54,754 nt of DNA from an uncultured Pelagibacteraceae bacterium (lineage in GTDB: Bacteria > Pseudomonadota > Alphaproteobacteria > Pelagibacterales > Pelagibacteraceae). Shown piece after piece: positions 50,919 through 54,754 of this stretch (its first letter is position 1; the number at the start of each line of letters is the position of its first letter). The DNA lies in NCBI GenBank assembly GCA_902570915.1, contig CACGAB010000005.1:1-54754 (forward strand), read 5' to 3'. The position numbers were made by a program, and so were the translations under genes. Under the pieces are notes generated by a model. That model was not told the origin of the DNA. It ran no database searches and saw only the letters and a program-made list of their open reading frames with translations.

Positions 50919-51907
50919 TATATATCTTTAATTATTTCCTCAAAAACTCTTATGGGTTTAAGTTCCTTCATACCTTCTCTGTTTTTGTTAAAAACATTAT
51001 CAATATAATTCACGGGAGTGATTGGCTTTATTTTGCTATATTTTAACTCACTTATAGGAGCATTCGCAATTAAACCAAAAGTTTTCACTCCCAAGGCTGC
51101 AGATAGATTTATTGGACCTGAATTATTACCTATAAAAAAATTAGAATTTTTTATAGCAAGAATTACACCACTTAAATCTTTGTTTGAACAATCTATAAAG
51201 TATGGTTTTTTTGAGTTTTGTATAATTTTTTTTGCAATATAAGACTTTTCAGGACCACAAATTAAATAAATAAAGTCAAATAATTTTTTTTCATATAATA
51301 AATCTGCCAACATTATAAAGTCTTCCTCATACCACATTTTGAAGTCTTCAAAAGAATCAACTCCAAACGCAATTTTTTTTCCTTCAACTAAAAGATCGTT
51401 ATTACCATCTTTAAATCTCTCGATATTTACATCCAACTTAGGAAATTTTTCTTTTATATCAATTGAATTTATTTTTAAGAATTTTTGAGATTGTTCTGAA
51501 TAATTTAATTTCCAATCTTCCTCATTTAAATAATTTTTAACTGTGATCCATTTTTTTTGGTTTTTGAGTCCAGGTGCAATTATATTTTTAATTCCAGCAA
51601 GTTTTGCTGCAATCGCAGGTTTGTTTACTTTATCTAAAATATATACAAAATCATATTTTTCTAAATTAAAAATTTTTTTTAATTTAAAAACGTCAATCCA
51701 GTAAGCTAGTCCTTTTCGAAAATCATTATAATATATTTTATTAATATGATTAAGATCTCTTAAGATATTTTGAGCCTGAGTTTTTTTTCTTACAATCAGA
51801 TCAATTTTTTCATTATGATGTTCGCTTATAGCCTTTATGTAAGGGAGCTGCCAAATTAAATCACCTAATTTGTGATGTGTATAAACTATGCAAATTTTTT
51901 TATTCAT
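50918..51907 (-). CDS. Glycosyltransferase family 9 (heptosyltransferase-like)
   Basis: A 329-residue GT9 protein. It has ICIVYTHHKLGDLIWQLPYIKAI at the start (the family G-D-x(6)-P motif) and FIGNNSGPINLSAALGVKTFGLIA near residue 265 (the donor-binding GxxGPxxHxA equivalent, with Asn for His). The linker in between is lysine-rich. Family members add ADP-heptose or other sugars to lipopolysaccharide cores or related glycans in the cytoplasm. Its start overlaps the preceding methyltransferase gene's end by 8 bases, so the two form a unit. Confidence 0.86.
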   Translation of the reverse strand: MNKKICIVYTHHKLGDLIWQLPYIKAISEHHNEKIDLIVRKKTQAQNILRDLNHINKIYYNDFRKGLAYWIDVFKLKKIFNLEKYDFVYILDKVNKPAIAAKLAGIKNIIAPGLKNQKKWITVKNYLNEEDWKLNYSEQSQKFLKINSIDIKEKFPKLDVNIERFKDGNNDLLVEGKKIAFGVDSFEDFKMWYEEDFIMLADLLYEKKLFDFIYLICGPEKSYIAKKIIQNSKKPYFIDCSNKDLSGVILAIKNSNFFIGNNSGPINLSAALGVKTFGLIANAPISELKYSKIKPITPVNYIDNVFNKNREGMKELKPIRVFEEIIKDI

Positions 51908-52688
51908 TAAATTTTAATTTAATTTCTGGCCCACTTTTATGATTTTTAAAATCTAATCCTTCAATGGGATAGCTTCTTTTTGTTATCTCGTTTGTAATCT
52001 TGAACCTTTTTGGATTTATAAATGTCATTTCAATAACTTGTGGAATACCATTTTCATCTACCATTGCATAATTATTTGCATTTATATGAATATTCTTAAG
52101 CACTGTATTTTCAATAAAATTTTCGACCTGTTTTAAATTTTGGGGTAAACATAAATTATGAAATTCAATAATAAGTAAATTTATTCTATCTATATTTTCA
52201 TTTATCTCATTTAAAATTTTGAATTCATCTCCCTCAATATCTATTTTTAAAAGTATATTATTATTGTTACCAATCGCTTCTGAAAGAGTTACCTGTTTAT
52301 TTTCATCTTCTTTTTGAGAAACAATCTTTTTTATATAATGTTTATTTTTTCCTCTAAAAAAATTTAAATAACCAAGATATTTAAAGATATCTAAAATTTT
52401 ATTAGGTGTATTTTTTTTAAGCTTTAATAATGAAATAAGATCCTTTTCGAGTCTCTTAAGCCAAAACTTAGAGTCAACGGTATGATCATATGCTTCAACT
52501 CTAGAATTCTTATTTTTATTAATAAAATCTTTTTCAAATTCCCAATCATCGTTTAAACCGCAAGTGATAATTATATCTGTATTATCAATTACTCTTTTGT
52601 CAATTACATATCCTCCGTCTTTTTTAGGACCTATTCTTATTAAATTTGATTTATCTAAATGATATGGTTTTAATTTTTTAGGTAACAC
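51900..52688 (-). CDS. FkbM-family methyltransferase-like protein
   Basis: A 262-residue protein with LIRIGPKKDGGYVIDKRVI and TDIIITCGLNDDWEFEKDFINK (the SAM-site region, VExYDHT after it). The FkbM hallmark is ILLKIDIEGDEFKIL, and NLLIIEFHNLCL ends the core. FkbM proteins O-methylate sugars or other metabolites. With the adjoining GT9 gene it likely decorates a surface glycan. The glycine-rich SAM loop is degenerate, so activity is not certain. Divergent from the rhodanese gene. Confidence 0.78.
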   Translation of the reverse strand: MLPKKLKPYHLDKSNLIRIGPKKDGGYVIDKRVIDNTDIIITCGLNDDWEFEKDFINKNKNSRVEAYDHTVDSKFWLKRLEKDLISLLKLKKNTPNKILDIFKYLGYLNFFRGKNKHYIKKIVSQKEDENKQVTLSEAIGNNNNILLKIDIEGDEFKILNEINENIDRINLLIIEFHNLCLPQNLKQVENFIENTVLKNIHINANNYAMVDENGIPQVIEMTFINPKRFKITNEITKRSYPIEGLDFKNHKSGPEIKLKFNE

Positions 52689-52718
52689 AATTTTATTTAT
52701 GTATCATAAAAAAAATTA

Positions 52719-52724
52719 TATAAT
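52719..52724 (+). promoter_or_regulatory. Possible -10 of a near-leaderless rhodanese transcript
   Basis: A perfect TATAAT lies eight bases before ATG 52732. If it is used, transcription would begin at about the start codon, leaving little or no leader. The surroundings are so A+T-rich that a chance match is quite possible. Confidence 0.3.
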
Positions 52725-52731
52725 AATAATA

Positions 52732-53115
52732 ATGAATATAAAAACATCTCAAACACTAGTTTCAGAAGCATTAAAAGAGATTAAAACTATTTCACCTGAT
52801 AATGCTTTTGAAATGTCTGAAAATAATCAGTGTAATTTAATTGACATAAGAGATATTCGTGAACTTGAAAAAGAGGGGAGGATTGATAAGTCTCTTCATA
52901 TACCCAGAGGAATGTTGGAATTTTGGCTTGATCCTCAAAGTCCATATTTTAAAGAGGGAAAAATAGATATGGGTAAAGAGATGGTTCTTTTTTGTGCTGG
53001 CGGTTTAAGATCTGCGTTAGCTGCTAAAACTTTAAAAGATATGGGTTTTGAAAAAGTTTCACATGTTGACGGTGGTTTCGCTGCTCTAAAACAAAGTAAA
53101 TTTAAAATAACTTAA
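52732..53115 (+). CDS. Rhodanese-like protein
   Basis: A 127-residue single-domain rhodanese. The elements are NLIDIRDIRELEKEGRIDKSLHIPRGMLEFWLDPQSPYF, then the active-site loop VLFCAGGLRSALAAKTLKDMGFEKVSHVDGGFAAL with the sulfur-carrying Cys. It moves sulfane sulfur between thiols. I choose ATG 52732 (MNIKTSQTL). An upstream ATG (52699) would add 11 residues of mostly Lys/Ile, and a TATAAT at 52719-52724 lies inside that stretch and may be the -10, making the mRNA nearly leaderless. Stop shared with the convergent isomerase gene. Confidence 0.9.
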   Translation: MNIKTSQTLVSEALKEIKTISPDNAFEMSENNQCNLIDIRDIRELEKEGRIDKSLHIPRGMLEFWLDPQSPYFKEGKIDMGKEMVLFCAGGLRSALAAKTLKDMGFEKVSHVDGGFAALKQSKFKIT

Positions 53116-53690
53116 GACTTAAATTCATCAAGTGCGTAATCGAGTCTATCTTGTCCCCAAAAAAGTTTATTGTTTACAATAAAAGTTGGAGCACCAAATA
53201 TATTTTTTTCAAATGCAAGATTTGTTAAATTTTTTAATTCATTTTTAATTTTTTCATCTTTAATACCTGTGATAAATGACTTTTGATCAATTTTACAATT
53301 GGATAAAATTTCTTTTACATTTTCTTCTTTAGATATATCTACATTTTCTTTCCAATAAGCATCAAAACAAGTGTCAAAAAATTTATCTTTTTTATTTCCG
53401 TCAATAAAAAGATAACCCCTCATTAAATATAATGAGTTTATTGGGAACTTTTCATTCCATCTAAATGAAATATCATTTTTTTTTGCAATTAAAGTACAGT
53501 CTTCTCTCATGTTTTTCATTTTTCTTTCATTAAATGCAGGCGCAGTAATATTACCTAAATTATGTAGACCGCCCAATAATATAGCTTTGTAATTAAAATT
53601 TTTTCTTTCATTGATGTTTAAAATCTTTTTATGGGCCAAATATGAATATGGGCTAATAAAATCAAAATAAAAATCAATTAATTTATTCAT
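53112..53690 (-). CDS. 2-hydroxychromene-2-carboxylate isomerase-like (DsbA fold, glutathione-dependent)
   Basis: A 192-residue member of the kappa-GST/HCCA isomerase family. LIDFYFDFISPYSYLAHKKI has the glutathione-reactive serine near residue 12, SPYSYLA replacing the thioredoxin CxxC. IFGAPTFIVNNKLFWGQDRLDYALDEF holds the cis-proline. In naphthalene degradation such enzymes isomerise HCCA, but distant members act on other substrates. I choose ATG 53690 (MNKLIDFYF), because the extra residues MQKVLIF from an upstream ATG lie inside the previous gene. The overlap with that gene is 8 bases. Confidence 0.87.
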   Translation of the reverse strand: MNKLIDFYFDFISPYSYLAHKKILNINERKNFNYKAILLGGLHNLGNITAPAFNERKMKNMREDCTLIAKKNDISFRWNEKFPINSLYLMRGYLFIDGNKKDKFFDTCFDAYWKENVDISKEENVKEILSNCKIDQKSFITGIKDEKIKNELKNLTNLAFEKNIFGAPTFIVNNKLFWGQDRLDYALDEFKS

Positions 53691-54156
53691 AAAGATTAAT
53701 ACTTTTTGCATAAAATATTCTTATTAACCAATATATGAACACTCCTAGAGGACCAATCAAGTATGTTATTATTAAAGGAAAAGCGACTAGCATTTTGTTA
53801 ATATATAACTTTTGTGAGTCTCTAACGATCCATCCTCCAACAAACAAATTTATAGATACAAAATGTATCCAAAATAAAATAAGAAATAAATTATTTGAAA
53901 ATAAATTAGATAAATTTGAAATACTTAAATAAAGTTCAAAGTTACTGATAAAATCATATGAATTTAAATAAGATTTATATAATGCAAATATATAAGTTCC
54001 ACTTAGTAATAAGATTGGCAGAATAGAAGTAACCAAAAATTTATTTATATTTGATGATGGAAAAAAAATTAATATTAGCCAGAATGGCAATACACCTAAA
54101 TTTACCCAAAAATACAGAATTTCAATTGTAAAATATGTATAAATTTGTTCGATCAT
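53683..54156 (-). CDS. ABA4-like membrane protein (DUF4281)
   Basis: A 157-residue protein with four hydrophobic segments: FWVNLGVLPFWLILIFFPSS, VTSILPILLLSGTYIFALYK, FLILFWIHFVSINLFVGGWIVRDSQ and FPLIITYLIGPLGVFIYWLIR. The WIHF...LFVGGWI and YLIGPLG motifs match the ABA4 family, named after the Arabidopsis protein needed for neoxanthin. The bacterial role is unknown. A link to carotenoid or retinal metabolism can only be guessed at. Located 28 bases from the divergent recX. Confidence 0.78.
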   Translation of the reverse strand: MIEQIYTYFTIEILYFWVNLGVLPFWLILIFFPSSNINKFLVTSILPILLLSGTYIFALYKSYLNSYDFISNFELYLSISNLSNLFSNNLFLILFWIHFVSINLFVGGWIVRDSQKLYINKMLVAFPLIITYLIGPLGVFIYWLIRIFYAKSINLYE

Positions 54157-54184
54157 TTAGAATTATATTATATTAAATCTAATA

Positions 54185-54748
54185 ATGATTCCTATAAGAA
54201 ATAAACGAAAAACATTACAAGCAACTGTAGATGAAATAAGAAATTTCGCACTGGCTTATGTTGATAAATATGCACCATCAAAACAACAATTACGTACATA
54301 TTTATTGAAAAAATATTTAAAATTATCAGTGCCAAATATAAAAAAACAAGATGTTACTAATTTAATTGACGTTGTCCTCTCTGATTTAGAAAAGAGTAAA
54401 TTTATAAATGACAAATTCTATTCAGAAAGTAAGGCTAAAAGTATGATCCGTAGAGGAAGTTCGATTAACAAAATTAGAAATTATTTGATTGGAAAAGGTG
54501 TGAAAGATCAATTCATCAAGGATACTGTTAATAAAATTAATGAGAATAATTCAGATCAAGATTTTTTTTCAGCAATTAAAATTTGCAAAAAGAAAAGAAT
54601 AGGCCCAGCTAGAACTGAAGATAACCGTCCGTTATTTTATAAAAAAGATATATCGTTATTAGCAAGAAATGGATTTGATTTTGAAACTTCAAAAAAAGTG
54701 ATGGATTTACAAAAGGATGATTATATTAAAATAATTAGATTACTTTAA
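54185..54748 (+). CDS. recX: Regulatory protein RecX
   Basis: A 187-residue RecX-like protein that would modulate RecA filaments. It shows three-helix repeats: EIRNFALAYVDKYAPSKQQLRTYLLKKYLK, DLEKSKFINDKFYSESKAKSMIRRGSSINKIRNYLIGKG (the RecX core) and FSAIKICKKKRIGP. The repeat with KFINDKFYSESKAKSMIRRG near residues 82-101 is diagnostic. A lysine-rich start suggests DNA or protein contact. Its recA partner is not adjacent. The gene is complete, ending six bases before the window edge. Confidence 0.85.
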   Translation: MIPIRNKRKTLQATVDEIRNFALAYVDKYAPSKQQLRTYLLKKYLKLSVPNIKKQDVTNLIDVVLSDLEKSKFINDKFYSESKAKSMIRRGSSINKIRNYLIGKGVKDQFIKDTVNKINENNSDQDFFSAIKICKKKRIGPARTEDNRPLFYKKDISLLARNGFDFETSKKVMDLQKDDYIKIIRLL

Positions 54749-54754
54749 TTTATT

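Noticed and set aside
1..54754. tRNA, rRNA, CRISPR, insertion sequence or prophage
   Set aside because: No cloverleaf-like G+C-rich segments, no regularly spaced repeats beyond the operator array, and no transposase, integrase or phage structural genes were found. Gaps longer than 300 bases occur only at 45219-45540, which is explained by a small ORF and operators.

Overview
The window looks like a piece of a SAR11 (Candidatus Pelagibacter-type, Alphaproteobacteria) chromosome. The DNA is strongly A+T-rich and genes are packed with almost no spacers. Many genes share stop/start bases (TAATG, TGATG), and several convergent pairs share their stop codons. The gene set also fits: a TPP riboswitch in front of a ThiV-type symporter, a SUF-only Fe-S system headed by an Rrf2 regulator, isocitrate lyase, AmtB, glutamine synthetase and Frc-type ABC transport. 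No rRNA, tRNA, insertion sequence, prophage or CRISPR array was seen. The organism assignment is inference from gene content and composition.

Layout. 1-2.6 kb: aroQ-accB-accC (minus; accC runs off the left edge) and divergent thiS-thiG. 2.6-13.2 kb: housekeeping genes: an RNase E/G lacking the zinc-link cysteines, PBP1A, prfB with its programmed frameshift, an AsmA-like protein, tyrS, anmK and an alpha/beta hydrolase. 13.2-19.7 kb: an IscR-type box followed by iscR-sufBCDSU-sufT-sufA and a 56-aa ORF. 19.7-25.7 kb: glnA, a YbaK-like deacylase, a DMT permease, an aldehyde dehydrogenase with a lysine-rich N-terminal tail plus its DUF779 partner, a thioesterase and a GYD protein.

25.7-39.3 kb is the most accessory-looking part, an inositol-type catabolic island. 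A Frc-like ABC importer (binding protein, permease, single-domain ATPase) lies downstream of iolG. The divergent iolE and a second plus-strand block (iolD, another Gfo/Idh/MocA dehydrogenase, a ROK kinase, an FAH-family hydrolase) surround a minus-strand operon (semialdehyde dehydrogenase, HpcH/HpaI aldolase, 2-hydroxyacid dehydrogenase, pilin-like protein). The upper inositol pathway (IolG, IolE, IolD) is present, but IolB, IolC and IolJ are not in the window. The enzymes found beside it belong to other families, which suggests a rewired lower branch.

39.3-43.9 kb: ccdA, an azoreductase-like flavoprotein, the TPP riboswitch with thiV, and a YadG/YadH-type ABC exporter. 43.9-47.2 kb: aceA and an upstream 53-aa ORF are divergent from a RamB/PrpR/ScfR-type regulator. 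An array of TTTACAAA-like sites lies between them, and a small membrane protein follows the regulator. 47.2-54.75 kb: a GNAT-like protein, RseP-type protease, HU, AmtB, two surface-glycan-type genes (GT9, FkbM), a rhodanese, a DsbA-fold isomerase, an ABA4-like membrane protein and RecX.

The best leads are the aceA/ScfR operator array with its small ORF, the incomplete or rewired inositol island, the nearly perfect IscR type-1 box, and the riboswitch whose closing helix merges with the ribosome binding site of thiV.
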